DNA of 64,000 nucleotides from Levilactobacillus fuyuanensis (GCF_003946395.1 NZ_RHNZ01000005.1:62001-126000), one strand, 5' to 3'. Shown: positions 1 to 8,741, numbered from the stretch's first letter. Numbers and translations: made by a program. The notes: generated by a model not told the origin, from the letters alone.

Positions 1-465
1 CATTGGCAACATCATCATGAAGTCGTAGATCCGTTGCATCCCCCAGTCGATGTAACCGTTGAAGTACCCGGAAATCAGGCCCCAACAGATCCCGAAGGTG
101 GATGAGATGACCGTCAAACCAATGGCGATCCCGATTGAGTTCCGTGAACCGACGATCAATTGCTTAGCAACCGAACGACCAGCGGAATCGGCACCGAGCC
201 AGAAGTCTGCGGTAAAGGGTTGGTTGAAGTAACCCATGATGTTGGTCTCCATCATTTTCGGGGTATTGATGAACAAAGCCCCAATCATGACGAAGAGGAT
301 GAAGCCGACAATGATAATGAGTGCTGCCATGGCGGGTTTGTCCGCCTTGAATTCACTCCAGATGATTTTAGCCGTTGAAGGGGTGGCTTCCGCCTGAGCC
401 TCTTGCGTCAGCCGGGCTAAATCAGCTGCGGAAATGTCTGAGTGTTGTTCGAAATTTTCTGCCAT
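1..465 (-). CDS. oppC: Oligopeptide ABC transporter permease OppC, 3' end beyond window
   Basis: Second membrane permease of a peptide importer. The visible 155 residues begin with a cytoplasmic N-terminus rich in Ala/Glu, then a hydrophobic segment at about residues 45-67 and the LGADSAGRSVAKQLIVGSR region typical of OppC/DppC permeases, followed by the start of the transmembrane core. The gene runs off the left edge, so the EAA loop is not visible. The ATG at 463-465 is preceded by AAAGGAGG. It follows oppB after 16 bases, so it belongs to the oppDFBC operon, and an oppA substrate-binding gene may lie beyond the edge. Family assignment is firm; peptide specificity is inferred from the ATPase partners. 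Confidence 0.93.
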   Translation of the reverse strand, partial: MAENFEQHSDISAADLARLTQEAQAEATPSTAKIIWSEFKADKPAMAALIIIVGFILFVMIGALFINTPKMMETNIMGYFNQPFTADFWLGADSAGRSVAKQLIVGSRNSIGIAIGLTVISSTFGICWGLISGYFNGYIDWGMQRIYDFMMMLPM

Positions 466-481
466 TCTGTTTTAGCCTCCT

Positions 482-1441
482 TTACTGGATTCGAATTCGT
501 GGATCGACAATGCTGAGAATAATATCTGAAAGTAACGTCCCAATCAGGTTCAAGATCCCGTAAATCAGGACCAGTGCGGTAATAACCGTGTAGTCCCGGT
601 AGCTGATGGAGTTCACGAAGAGCAAGCCCATCCCGGGGTAAGAGAAGACCGTTTCGGTAAAGATCGACCCGTTTAACAAACCGGTGATCGAGTAACCAGC
701 GAAAGCGGCGATTGGAAGTAAGGAATTCCGGAAGATATGGTGACGGTAGATGTCTTTGCTTGGGACACCCTTTGAACGCGCCGTCCGTACATAGTCGGAA
801 TGCTTGGAATCAATAACTTCGGAACGCAAGTACTGGACAATGTTGACGGTCCCGAACAAGGCACCGAGAAGACCAGGTAACAGAATATGGTAGAAACGCG
901 ATCCGAAGGTATGTAGCCAACCGGTTGCGTCCGACGATATTGATCCGGTCGTGGGGAACCAACCCAGAACGTAACCAAAGATCCAAATTCCGATAACTAA
1001 GATAACGAAGAATGGAATACAGTAGGTGACGTAGGTGTAGACCCGGATGATGGTGTCGGGTAATTTACCTTCATGCCGACCGGCGTAGACACCCATTGGT
1101 AAGGCGAAGGCGTAGGTCAGAATCATGGTAAAGAGGGCCAGCCATAAGGTGTTGGCAGCCCGGCCACCAATCAGACGGGTGACGGGTTCCTGGTATTGGT
1201 AACTGTTCCCTAAGTTTCCGTGGAACAAGTGAACGACCCAGTTCCAGTATTGTTGGTACCAAGGGTCGTACAACCCATTGATTTTCATTAAATGATGAAT
1301 CTGTGCGGGGTCCGCCTTAGGGTTAATGGAGCCGGTAAATGGGTCACCGGGCATCGCCTTGGCCAAGAGGAAGACCAGAATACTTAGGACAATGACTTCG
1401 GGAATCATGATCAAGAAACGCCGTAGAATCGTTTTCCACAT
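482..1441 (-). CDS. oppB: Oligopeptide ABC transporter permease OppB
   Basis: First permease of the opp importer, 319 aa, a normal length for OppB. An N-terminal membrane segment (about 9-28), an extracytoplasmic domain containing PGDPF, and several further membrane helices from about residue 95 are visible. The cytoplasmic EAA loop that contacts the ATPases lies at about residues 216-243 (DYVRTARSKGVPSKD...RNSLLP). Its ATG overlaps the stop of oppF in a TAATG junction, which indicates translational coupling. The permease forms a heterodimer with OppC in the cytoplasmic membrane. Confidence 0.95.
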   Translation of the reverse strand: MWKTILRRFLIMIPEVIVLSILVFLLAKAMPGDPFTGSINPKADPAQIHHLMKINGLYDPWYQQYWNWVVHLFHGNLGNSYQYQEPVTRLIGGRAANTLWLALFTMILTYAFALPMGVYAGRHEGKLPDTIIRVYTYVTYCIPFFVILVIGIWIFGYVLGWFPTTGSISSDATGWLHTFGSRFYHILLPGLLGALFGTVNIVQYLRSEVIDSKHSDYVRTARSKGVPSKDIYRHHIFRNSLLPIAAFAGYSITGLLNGSIFTETVFSYPGMGLLFVNSISYRDYTVITALVLIYGILNLIGTLLSDIILSIVDPRIRIQ

Positions 1442-2415
1442 TAGGCCTGCACCTCCCCTTCCTGGCTAGCGAGTTGTTGCGCGATAGTTTGTGGTAAGGC
1501 CACGGCGTGCGTTGGGGTGACCTGCACCAAAGGGTAGGCCGCACCGTTATCGTCGTAGTACTTACTCTGTTGATCCTGGTAGACCTGTTCAACGGCTAGC
1601 CGAGAAGCCCGGTGGGCCTCACGCGAGTTGACGTCGGTTTCAGGGATGGCAGCCAAGAGACGCTTGGTGTAGATGTGGAGGGGATGGTTGTAAATATCAT
1701 CCCGGGTCCCAATCTCGACCAGCCGACCGCGGTTCATGATGGCAATGTTATTACACATGTGCCGCACGACCCCTAAGTCATGGGAAATGAATAAGTAGGA
1801 GATACCGAATTCCCGTTGAATCTTTTTCATGAAGTTCAACACCTGAGCTTGAACGGAAAGGTCCAACGCGGAGACGGGTTCGTCGGCGATAATCAGCTTA
1901 GGGTTGGTAGCCACCGCACGGGCAACCCCGATCCGTTGCCGTTGTCCACCGGAGAATTGGTGAGGGTACTTATAGAGTGCATCGGCATCCAGCCCGACGA
2001 TGTTTAATAATTGCAAAACCCGTAATTTTTCATCGTCCTTGCTGAGGTGCTCGAAGTTGCGGAGGGGTTCGGCGATGATGTCTTCGATGCGCTTCCGGGG
2101 ATTCAAACTGGATAGGGAATCTTGGAAAATCATCTGAACATCGTGGTTATAATCCAACTTACGCCGGTTCTCAGCCTTAGTGATATCGAGGCCCTTGTAC
2201 ATAATGGAACCGCTCGTTACCTTTTCCAGACCGACCACGGATTTCCCCGTGGTGGACTTGCCGGAACCGGATTCGCCAACCAGTCCGTAGGTTTCGCCGG
2301 CTTCAATGTTGAAGCTGACGCCGTCCACGGCCCGAACGGAATCGGTGATCCGATTCCAGAACCCGGAGCGAATCGGGTAGTGGACTTTTAAATCTTTGAT
2401 TTCGATTAAGCTCAT
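1441..2415 (-). CDS. oppF: Oligopeptide ABC transporter ATPase OppF
   Basis: One of two nucleotide-binding subunits that power peptide import, 324 aa. Walker A is GESGSGKST at residues 47-55; the ABC signature SGGQRQR and Walker B IIADEPVSALD follow at about 157-180, and the switch histidine lies in LFISHDLGVV. The C-terminal tail of about 60 residues is the oligopeptide-transporter extension of the OppD/DppD group. Its ATG overlaps the end of oppD by four bases (ATGA), so the two ATPases are probably made in equal amounts. All catalytic motifs look intact. Confidence 0.95.
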   Translation of the reverse strand: MSLIEIKDLKVHYPIRSGFWNRITDSVRAVDGVSFNIEAGETYGLVGESGSGKSTTGKSVVGLEKVTSGSIMYKGLDITKAENRRKLDYNHDVQMIFQDSLSSLNPRKRIEDIIAEPLRNFEHLSKDDEKLRVLQLLNIVGLDADALYKYPHQFSGGQRQRIGVARAVATNPKLIIADEPVSALDLSVQAQVLNFMKKIQREFGISYLFISHDLGVVRHMCNNIAIMNRGRLVEIGTRDDIYNHPLHIYTKRLLAAIPETDVNSREAHRASRLAVEQVYQDQQSKYYDDNGAAYPLVQVTPTHAVALPQTIAQQLASQEGEVQA

Positions 2416-3425
2416 ACCGTCACGCTCCCTTGCTCATCTGGAAATTGAAAATGTTTGTAGCAGGTGCAACGGACTTCGTGGCCCGGTGCGACCTCGTGCA
2501 TTGTTGGATTTTCTTCGTGAGCTTCGGCAGGGACCCAAGGAATTCGGGGAGCGAACCGGTCGCCCTTGGCTGGCATCTTCTGTAAGGAAGGCACATTGCC
2601 TTTAATGACGTAGAGGTCATCGTTTTCGTTGTCCCGTTGTGGCATTGACCGTAATAGGGAACGCGTGTAAGGATGCTCAGGGGTGTTGAAGACCTGTTCG
2701 GCCGTCCCTTGTTCGACGATTTGACCGGCGTACATCACGGCAACCCGGTCGGCCGTCTCAGCAACGACACCCAAATCATGAGTGATGAGGATGATACCGG
2801 CGTGGTTTTCCTTTTGAATGTCACGAAGCACATCCAGAATCTGAGCTTGGATGGTAACATCCAGCGCCGTGGTTGGTTCGTCGGCGATGATTAAGTCTGG
2901 TTTGCAGGCAATCGCGATGGCAATGATGACTCGTTGGCGCATCCCACCGGAAAGTTCATGGGGGAATTGACGCGCCGTCCGTTGGGGATTAACGATCCCA
3001 ACTTGGTTTAACAGTTCAATGACGCGGTTGTGCTTGTCTTCAGCGGATAAGTCGGTGTGATAGTCCATGACTTCACTGATTTGTTCTTCAATTCTCTTCA
3101 ATGGATTCAAGGCTGACAGGGGATCTTGGAAGATCATCCCAATCTTAGCGCCTCGAAATTGGTTGTATCCTTTTTCATCTAACTTGAGGAGGTCGGTGCC
3201 TTCAAAGTCTACTTCGCCGGAAATCTTAGTTTCTGCCGGATCATGGAGACCCATGATGGTAGTGGCCAGGGTACTTTTACCACAACCTGATTCACCAACG
3301 ATGGCGAGAATTTCGTCGTGTTGGACCTGGAGGTTAATGTGGGAGATGGCGTCGTAGTACTGGCCATTAATCTTGAAAGCCGTGCTGACGTCCTTAATGT
3401 TTAGAAAGTTTGATGCGGTTTCCAC
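2412..3425 (-). CDS. oppD: Oligopeptide ABC transporter ATPase OppD
   Basis: Partner ATPase of OppF, 337 aa from the chosen start. It has Walker [10 protein letters not shown], signature LSGGMRQR, Walker [13 protein letters not shown] and switch region [10 protein letters not shown]. The Cys-containing C-terminal part (VRCTCYK) resembles the Fe-S-binding tail region seen in several OppD/DppD proteins, though only two close cysteines are seen here. The GTG at 3423-3425 was chosen because a GGGAGGG ribosome-binding site lies seven bases upstream; a TTG at 3438-3440 would sit inside that site. First gene of the opp operon, transcribed leftwards from the promoter near 3530-3558. Confidence 0.93.
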   Translation of the reverse strand: METASNFLNIKDVSTAFKINGQYYDAISHINLQVQHDEILAIVGESGCGKSTLATTIMGLHDPAETKISGEVDFEGTDLLKLDEKGYNQFRGAKIGMIFQDPLSALNPLKRIEEQISEVMDYHTDLSAEDKHNRVIELLNQVGIVNPQRTARQFPHELSGGMRQRVIIAIAIACKPDLIIADEPTTALDVTIQAQILDVLRDIQKENHAGIILITHDLGVVAETADRVAVMYAGQIVEQGTAEQVFNTPEHPYTRSLLRSMPQRDNENDDLYVIKGNVPSLQKMPAKGDRFAPRIPWVPAEAHEENPTMHEVAPGHEVRCTCYKHFQFPDEQGSVTV

Positions 3426-3529
3426 GGAAATCCCTCCCAATGTTCTAATCTACCTCTCATTTGTAGATGAAGCCCGATGAATAAACGCATTTGCGTATTC
3501 AATTCGCTCCTGAACAATAATTGTTTTTG

Positions 3530-3558
3530 ATTATAGTTAATCAAATTCTCATTTACAA
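3530..3558 (-). promoter_or_regulatory. Promoter of the opp operon
   Basis: On the minus strand TTGTAA (3558-3553) and TATAAT (3535-3530) are separated by 17 bases. The roughly 100-base leader that follows contains the palindrome ACGCATTTGCGT near 3485-3497 and a hairpin ATCTAC/GTAGAT before the oppD ribosome-binding site. No known riboswitch was recognised. The rest of the 3426-3858 gap is AT-rich and holds no gene that I can see. Confidence 0.6.
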
Positions 3559-3858
3559 CCCCTTAATTCTTAAAAGTGGTCATAATTTATTCATAAAATC
3601 CTCATAAACTTTGTTATATCAATCTTCTCAGATAACTAATAAAATGATAAAAAATTTAACCTAAATGTGTTAAGTTGGGCAATTTGCTTGCTGAACCAAT
3701 GATTAACGGTGCTAATGTATACAAACTTTTGAAAAGTTATGCATGTATATTCGAGATGAGAATTTGCTCATGGATTGCCAGAGAACGACATGTTACGTCA
3801 CGGAATGTGGTATGATACCAGTATTGATTACAGACTTTTTGAAAGCGATGGCTAGACG

Positions 3859-4320
3859 ATGAGATTAGACTTTTCCGTTGCCGTGCACAGCTTGCTCTAC
3901 CTGGACGAGAATCGCCCCCGGAAGATTGCGAGCCGCGAACTGGCAACGTCACTACAATTAAATGCGGTGATGATCCGCAATATTCTCTCCGTGTTGCACA
4001 AGCAAGGCTACATTGAGGGTTCCGTTGGGAAAAATGGCGGGTACCAATTGATTCGAAGCCTTGATGAAATCAACGTGGGGGAGCTTTACGACCTGACGAT
4101 TCCACCGACAATTAGCTACGCGCGGTTCATTACGGGCGATTCTAAGGGTACGAAGGCCACGGATACGACCGATATTTCTGCCAACATTTCGCAAACGCTG
4201 ACCGATCTGTTCACGTTGGCCGATGAGGACTACCGGAAGTTCTATCATCAATTCACGATGACTGACCTCAAGCAGGACCTCCACGCCCACGGTTATTTCC
4301 GGCGTCTAATTAACGACTAG
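3859..4320 (+). CDS. Rrf2-family winged-helix transcriptional regulator
   Basis: DNA-binding protein of 153 aa. The N-terminal winged helix has the Rrf2 pattern: MRLDFSVAVHSLLYL, recognition helix around IASRELATSLQLNAVMIRNILSVL and wing GSVGKNGGYQL. Rrf2 proteins that bind Fe-S clusters carry three cysteines after residue 90; none is present here, so this is a cluster-free member like CymR or the NsrR-like regulators of lactobacilli. The ribosome-binding site is weak. An extended -10 TGGTATGAT lies upstream near 3809. A palindrome and candidate small RNA directly downstream (4338-4478) may be a target. The ligand cannot be told from the sequence. Confidence 0.82.
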   Translation: MRLDFSVAVHSLLYLDENRPRKIASRELATSLQLNAVMIRNILSVLHKQGYIEGSVGKNGGYQLIRSLDEINVGELYDLTIPPTISYARFITGDSKGTKATDTTDISANISQTLTDLFTLADEDYRKFYHQFTMTDLKQDLHAHGYFRRLIND

Positions 4321-4337
4321 TTTGTGAGCTAAATGCT

Positions 4338-4478
4338 ACTAAACTTTAGTTAGCGGCGTTATAATAGAGGTACAAAATCGAATGGTGACTAAGGCCATCA
4401 TTAATAACAGTCATAACTGCCAGAGGTGAACTCTGACGGGGGCTGGATCCACACTCTGCTGGGTGTGGATCTTTTTTT
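4338..4478 (+). ncRNA. Candidate small RNA or orphan leader with intrinsic terminator
   Basis: A perfect palindrome ACTAAACTTTAGT (4338-4350) lies where a -35 box would be, ten bases before TATAAT (4360-4365). The predicted transcript from about 4372 contains a hairpin CAGAG-GTGAA-CTCTG and ends in a strong terminator, stem GATCCACAC/GTGTGGATC (4446-4454/4463-4471) followed by seven T. A 15-codon reading frame starting at the ATG near 4382 (MVTKAIINNSHNCQR) might be a leader peptide. No gene follows within 500 bases, so the RNA would be free-standing. I do not recognise it as a known family. Confidence 0.4.
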
Positions 4479-4624
4479 GTAAAAAGAGTGCGGAACAAGG
4501 CGGTTAGGTCCTGAGCATTAACGTCAATAAGGGCAAAATCCCGGGCCTGGATTTTTCCTTATTGGGGTTAAGCGCAGGGACCTGCCTTGTGGAGCACGTT
4601 TCGGCAACGTAAAATTAGAGAGCA
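4479..4624 (+). repeat. Dispersed structured repeat family A, copy 1
   Basis: About 145 bases, almost the same as the reverse complement of 36348-36491. Conserved blocks are GAGTGCGGAACAAGGCG, TTAGGTCCTGAGCATTAACG, GTTAAGCGCAGGGACCTGCC, TTGTGGAGCACGTTTCGG and AAAATTAGAGAG. The two central blocks are imperfect inverted repeats (AGGTCCTGAGC...GCGCAGGGACCT), so the unit can fold into one long hairpin. No coding potential was seen. Confidence 0.75.
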
Positions 4625-4655
4625 AGGTTCTGAACCAGTAAAAAAAATAGTAGTC

Positions 4656-4745
4656 TGGATTTTTCCTTATCGGGGTTAAGCGCAGGGACCTGCCTTGTGG
4701 AGCACGTTTCACCAATATGAGGTTAGTGGTAAAGACTCTGAACCA
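4656..4745 (+). repeat. Family A repeat, partial copy 2
   Basis: This tandem partial copy follows copy 1. The segment GGGGTTAAGCGCAGGGACCT through GAGCACGTTTC matches exactly, while the left half with TTAGGTCCTGAGC is missing. It ends in GACTCTGAACC, which resembles GGTTCTGAACC at the end of copy 1. The stretch from here to 4930 holds nothing else recognisable. Confidence 0.65.
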
Positions 4746-4932
4746 GCAAAAATCCACAAAAGTCTTCCAAGAGATAGTTAATTTACCATCCAAATTTCTA
4801 CGAGAGTGAAACCAACATTTTCACACGTTACAAGTATCTTCATAAGTCCCCATATTACCCGGTCCCTAAGCTATTTTCACCGCATCAAGATGAGACAGTT
4901 TACACACTCTTTTCCATTATATTGACGCTAAA

Positions 4933-4961
4933 TTGTAATCGGTTCCAATGCGTGCTATCAT
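4933..4961 (+). promoter_or_regulatory. Promoter of the lipoate ligase gene
   Basis: TTGTAA (4933-4938), 17-base spacer, TATCAT (4956-4961) with the extended TGC immediately before the -10. This is the only good promoter match in the 60 bases upstream of the 5020 start codon. Confidence 0.6.
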
Positions 4962-5019
4962 TTATCGTAGTCGGGGTCGTTACCCGGCGGTTGGTTAATT
5001 CGAAAGGGGTTTTTGAGTT

Positions 5020-6033
5020 ATGTATTGGTATGCCATGAAGTCACATGATATTCGTCACAACTTAGCAACCGAACAGTACTTAATGAACAATAAGAAGTTC
5101 GATGAACCACTGGTTTTGTTCTACTACGAAGGGCCTTGCATCATCGTTGGTCGGAATCAAAACACGTTGGAAGAAATCAATCAAAAATACGTGGAGGAAA
5201 ATGACATCACGGTCACCCGTCGGTTATCGGGCGGTGGTGCGGTCTATCAAGATCTCGGTAATCTTTGCTTTAGCTTCGTGGTTGATAGCGACAGTGAAGA
5301 ATTTGGCGATTTCAAATCCTTTGTCCAACCCATCGTGGATGCTTTGCACGCCATGGGAGCCAAGACGGTAGAAGTTTCTGGCCGAAATGACATCTTGGTT
5401 GACGGTAAGAAGTTCTCCGGGAACGCGATGTATTCGCATAGTGGCAAGACCTTCTCTCACGGGACGTTGATGCTTGACGTGGATCAAGACGTTATCGCTC
5501 ACACGCTGAATGTGCCAGAAGATAAAATGAAGTCAAAGGGAATCAAGTCCGTCCGTTCGCGGGTTACAAACTTAAAGCCTTACTTAGCACCAGAGTATCA
5601 AAATCTGACGGTTCCTGAATTCAGGGATACCTTGCTGAAAGAACTGTTCCACGTGGACAGCCTCGATGCGATTGCCGACAAAGAAGTTCAGATTGCCGAC
5701 AGCGAACAGGCGGCTATCGATAAAATCTTTAATGAATACTATGCCAACTGGGACTGGGTTTACGGCAATTCTCCTGAATTTACGGTCAAGAAGCGGCAAC
5801 ACTTCACGGCTGGGACCATTGATGCTCGGCTGTTGGTTGACAATGGGAAGATTGAGAACATCAAGTTCTACGGTGACTTCTTTGGGCCAAGTGATGCCAC
5901 GGAATTGGCGGATCAACTCAAGGGCGTACGCTACGACCGTGAACATGTGGGGGCTGTCCTGAACAGTGCCAACACACAGTTGTACTTTAACGGGATCGAT
6001 ACCAAAGACGTGCTGGACCTGTTAGTCGATTAA
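5020..6033 (+). CDS. lplA: Lipoate-protein ligase
   Basis: Attaches scavenged lipoate through lipoyl-AMP to the E2 or H proteins of 2-oxoacid dehydrogenase complexes; 337 aa, normal for the bacterial single-chain LplA. The nucleotide/lipoate-binding motif RRLSGGGAVYQDLGN is at residues 67-81, followed by KKFSGNAMYSHSGKTFSHGTL, which holds the conserved active-site lysine. A C-terminal accessory domain of about 85 residues is present. Start ATG is preceded by AAAGGGG. The gene is monocistronic under its own promoter; no 2-oxoacid dehydrogenase genes are seen nearby. It fits a cell that cannot make lipoate and imports it. Confidence 0.93.
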   Translation: MYWYAMKSHDIRHNLATEQYLMNNKKFDEPLVLFYYEGPCIIVGRNQNTLEEINQKYVEENDITVTRRLSGGGAVYQDLGNLCFSFVVDSDSEEFGDFKSFVQPIVDALHAMGAKTVEVSGRNDILVDGKKFSGNAMYSHSGKTFSHGTLMLDVDQDVIAHTLNVPEDKMKSKGIKSVRSRVTNLKPYLAPEYQNLTVPEFRDTLLKELFHVDSLDAIADKEVQIADSEQAAIDKIFNEYYANWDWVYGNSPEFTVKKRQHFTAGTIDARLLVDNGKIENIKFYGDFFGPSDATELADQLKGVRYDREHVGAVLNSANTQLYFNGIDTKDVLDLLVD

Positions 6034-6168
6034 TTATCGTCTAAGATTGGCGGATTTGCTGATTTTATAGGCTAGATACGTTAGAATAGAAAATGAAATT
6101 GACGAAAGCGTGGTCGATTGTGGCCACGTTTTTAATTACTTAGCACTTATTGAGGAGTTTAATTCTAA

Positions 6169-6594
6169 ATGAAAGATCGTAACGTGATTTCCTGGGCCAT
6201 CATCTCGATGTTTGGTTTCCTAGTGATTAATTTTCTGATGTCCCGGACGTTTGCCGGTTTAACCACGTCCATGAGCGAATTTTGGCGATCCACCTTCTTG
6301 GCAATCGCCCTGTATGCGGTGACCATTGTGTTGGCAGCATTGGACTGGAAGCCTTCGTTTTACCTGATGGGGCTGGTCATTGCGCTCTACACACTGTCTC
6401 TAATTAGCGTGCTGATCACGATGTGGAGCTACGACAAGGCAACCTTCATGATTCGGGTGCTGATGTCGGCGGGGAGTATCGCCGTGATGGTGATCAACGC
6501 CTACTGGTTAGTTCTGGCGCTACGGTTACGGAAACGTGAGCGAGATAAGCACGACCGAGAAAGATTTCAGCATCAAAACGAGGTGGGTAAATGA
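6169..6594 (+). CDS. Four-helix integral membrane protein, unknown
   Basis: A 141-aa hydrophobic protein with predicted membrane segments at about 8-30, 41-60, 66-88 and 96-118, then a strongly charged cytoplasmic tail (RLRKRERDKHDRERFQHQ). I do not recognise the family. GAGGAG precedes the ATG. Its last codons overlap the start of the next gene in an ATGA junction, so the two are probably translated together and may act together. Confidence 0.75.
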   Translation: MKDRNVISWAIISMFGFLVINFLMSRTFAGLTTSMSEFWRSTFLAIALYAVTIVLAALDWKPSFYLMGLVIALYTLSLISVLITMWSYDKATFMIRVLMSAGSIAVMVINAYWLVLALRLRKRERDKHDRERFQHQNEVGK

Positions 6595-7073
6595 AGCGAG
6601 AAGTACAAACGTTTATTGACGCGGTAGCGGATGATAAACTAGAACATTTCACAGCGGAGACCACGCAAGCGAAGTTCTTTGGGAACCCAGATGGCGCGAT
6701 GGCTCCGTTGGCGGATTTCATCCGGCAACAGATTAGTGCGGACAAGTTGGCGCAAGCTGAGTTGAACGTGACCGATACGGAAGTTTCTGTGCGGTTGGAA
6801 CTGAGCGTGATCAACTTACCATTGCAAGATACCAAGACCATCGGTAAGATCATGGAAACGGACGAGGAACGTGAGCTCAACGTCTATGCTGTGATCGAAA
6901 CGCCAGACATCAACGTTTCTGGCCTACGAATCGATGCATTGGCGCCAGCCACAATCTATGTGGATCAAGCGGCTACGGCCGATCAAAGTCTGCATGACTG
7001 GTTAGGGCTGCAGATTGAAAAGCTTCAAGCCGCTGCGACTAACAAAGAAGAAACTGATGTAAAGAAGAAATAG
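6591..7073 (+). CDS. Hypothetical soluble protein, 160 aa
   Basis: Coupled to the preceding membrane-protein gene by a four-base overlap. It has no signal peptide or membrane helix; the composition is acidic with alternating hydrophobic strands (VRLELSVINLPLQ, LNVYAVIETPDINVSGLRIDAL) and ends in a Lys-rich tail. I recognise no family. The overlap suggests the product is a cytoplasmic partner of the upstream membrane protein. A promoter for the candidate RNA at 7111 lies just after its stop codon. Confidence 0.75.
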   Translation: MKREVQTFIDAVADDKLEHFTAETTQAKFFGNPDGAMAPLADFIRQQISADKLAQAELNVTDTEVSVRLELSVINLPLQDTKTIGKIMETDEERELNVYAVIETPDINVSGLRIDALAPATIYVDQAATADQSLHDWLGLQIEKLQAAATNKEETDVKKK

Positions 7074-7075
7074 CC

Positions 7076-7321
7076 TTGCGTTGGGGCAATAGCTGTGGTA
7101 GTATTGTTTCTATGCGATGAGTCGAGAAATCACGCGTTCCTTGCTTGCAAGGGGCGTCCGCGCAAGCGGCTAGGTGAATTTGTCAGCAGGGCACATATGT
7201 CACCGTATTGTGACGTGCTTGATTTTGAGGGAATGTGGATTCCGAGATAAATCCATTCGTTTCGGCGAATGCTGTGTGAAAAACGTCTGATTGGCCTTTG
7301 GGCCGGTTGGGCGTTTTTTTT
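7076..7321 (+). ncRNA. Candidate structured non-coding RNA of about 205 nt
   Basis: Promoter TTGCGT (7076-7081), 17-base spacer, TAGTAT (7099-7104), start expected near 7111. The transcript would contain in order: CCTTG/CAAGG hairpin, CCGC-GCAA-GCGG hairpin, GCAC..GTCAC/GTGAC-GTGC hairpin, TGGATT/AATCCA hairpin, CATTCG/CGAATG hairpin, and a 14-bp terminator (ACGTCTGATTGGCC with GGCCGGTTGGGCGT, 7283-7314) followed by seven T. There is no open frame of use. Size and context would allow a 6S-like or regulatory RNA, but I could not match it to any family. From 7322 to 7621 there is only AT-rich sequence, including an inverted ACCACA/TGTGGT near 7515-7536 beside an extended -10 TGGTATCAT that may serve the next gene. 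Confidence 0.5.
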
Positions 7322-7621
7322 GCGTTCATGAGAATAGTTCGTTCAAATAAGGCAACCAGAAATAAAAGAATTTGAACTGCGTGATTTGTTTTTTGAATTG
7401 TAAGCGGTTAATTTTATAGTGTAGACGAAATATTTAGAAATAACGCAGCTTTGACAAGATGAAGCTTCTTCTATGATAGCAATGAATTTAATAGCCATAC
7501 ACATTAACGTTATTAACCACAATGGCAAATGTGTGGTATCATTTTCTATCTATTTAATGTTATAGTTTTTATATAGAAAAACTAATAAATGAAGGCGATA
7601 AATAAAAGGGGAAAATAATTT

Positions 7622-8050
7622 ATGAAGAAATGGTATAAGGGTATCTTGGCTTTAGCGATTGTCATTAGTGTTGGTGTGGCTTGGAACTTTGTCTGGTCAA
7701 TGAGTAGTCATCAGAAGAACATACTGTCACCGAGTACGTCGGTTAGGGCGGATGCGGCAAAATACGTCAAGCCTAGCGAGATGACGCATGACTCCGTATT
7801 GGATCAAACCAATAGTGAGGATCAGCAACTTAATTCGAAACCCAAGACGATCAAATACGTTCGGGCCAAGACCATGATTCGCCGTTATGAGGACGTTAAC
7901 CTGACGAAAGTCGTGCAAGCTTACCAGCAGGGGACGGTCTTCACGGTTAAGGGCTGGGACTACGCCCATACGGCTTCTGGTACCAAGCGCTACAAGGTGG
8001 CTGGTGGCTACATTACCGCCAACAGTAAATACGTCACAGCGGTTAAATAG
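7622..8050 (+). CDS. Small secreted/anchored protein with DUF5776-like C-terminus
   Basis: A 142-aa protein. Residues 1-26 form a signal peptide or anchor (KKWYKGILALAIVISVGVAW) with no clear cleavage site. A Ser/Asn/Gln-rich linker is followed by an SH3-like C-terminal part with RYKVAGGYITANSKYV, similar to the DUF5776 modules found on Lactobacillus surface proteins. A role at the cell surface is inferred. AAGGGG precedes the ATG. A terminator hairpin GCTGCC/GGCGGC with five T lies at 8063-8085. Confidence 0.7.
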   Translation: MKKWYKGILALAIVISVGVAWNFVWSMSSHQKNILSPSTSVRADAAKYVKPSEMTHDSVLDQTNSEDQQLNSKPKTIKYVRAKTMIRRYEDVNLTKVVQAYQQGTVFTVKGWDYAHTASGTKRYKVAGGYITANSKYVTAVK

Positions 8051-8062
8051 ATTTCCCCAGAG

Positions 8063-8085
8063 GCTGCCAGCAATGGCGGCTTTTT
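8063..8085 (+). terminator. Intrinsic terminator
   Basis: Stem GCTGCC/GGCGGC with a six-base loop and TTTTT directly after; it follows the 7622-8050 gene. Confidence 0.6.
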
Positions 8086-8186
8086 GATTCCCCACAATTG
8101 CCCACGGAAACCCGCCGGTAACACCGTTCAGCCATTGTTCCCACTGGCTAATCATTATATACTAGCCATGTGAGGGGCGATGACCT

Positions 8187-8741
8187 ATGGGAAAGAATAC
8201 CAAGCAACAGCTTTCGGCGGCGCTCGTGACTCAGTTACAGCGGACGCCGGTCGACAAGATTACGATCAAATCGATCGTTGATGCCTGTGACCTGACACGG
8301 CAGACCTTTTATAATCATTTCAGTGACATCTATGAGCTAGTTGAGTGGACGGCCAAGGAGGCCACGGCGGAATCACTCAAGAACGTCGCGGATTATGACA
8401 ATTGGCAACACGGTTTCTACAATGTGATGGTGACCATCAAGGCCAATCGTTATCTGGTGGAGAATACCTACCAGTCGGCGTACCGTGACCTGCTGGAGAA
8501 GTACATCTACACCGTGCTTTATCAGTACATCATAGCCGTCGTTGAGCGCCAGGCAGTGGGCATGCAAGTGGCGCAGAAGCACAAGGACTTTATTGCACAT
8601 TTCTATAGTCTGGCTTTTATTGCGTTGATTTTTGAGTGGGTCAAGGATGGACTCAAAGAGGATCCCGGTGACATCGTTGAACAGACCGGCGTGCTGATTC
8701 AGGGAGACTTTAAAAAAGCATTACATAAATACGCAGAGTAG
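8187..8741 (+). CDS. TetR/AcrR-family transcriptional regulator
   Basis: DNA-binding protein of 184 aa. The helix-turn-helix is near the N-terminus (KITIKSIVDACDLTRQTFYNHFSDIYEL, residues about 24-51), matching the TetR consensus, and the C-terminal part resembles the DhaS/TetR_C group that binds small ligands. The gene sits 190 bases upstream of and in the same direction as the oleate hydratase gene, and a palindrome with TTGACA lies between them. Control of oleate hydratase by fatty acids is therefore plausible, but this is inference. GAGGGG lies nine bases before the ATG. Confidence 0.85.
   Translation: MGKNTKQQLSAALVTQLQRTPVDKITIKSIVDACDLTRQTFYNHFSDIYELVEWTAKEATAESLKNVADYDNWQHGFYNVMVTIKANRYLVENTYQSAYRDLLEKYIYTVLYQYIIAVVERQAVGMQVAQKHKDFIAHFYSLAFIALIFEWVKDGLKEDPGDIVEQTGVLIQGDFKKALHKYAE

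Noticed and set aside
3441-3858. Riboswitch in the opp leader
   Set aside because: Only short hairpins and a palindrome were seen, no known aptamer core.
4524-4793. Minus-strand open frame of 89 codons
   Set aside because: It lies wholly in family A repeats and its internal peptide repeat simply mirrors the DNA repeat.
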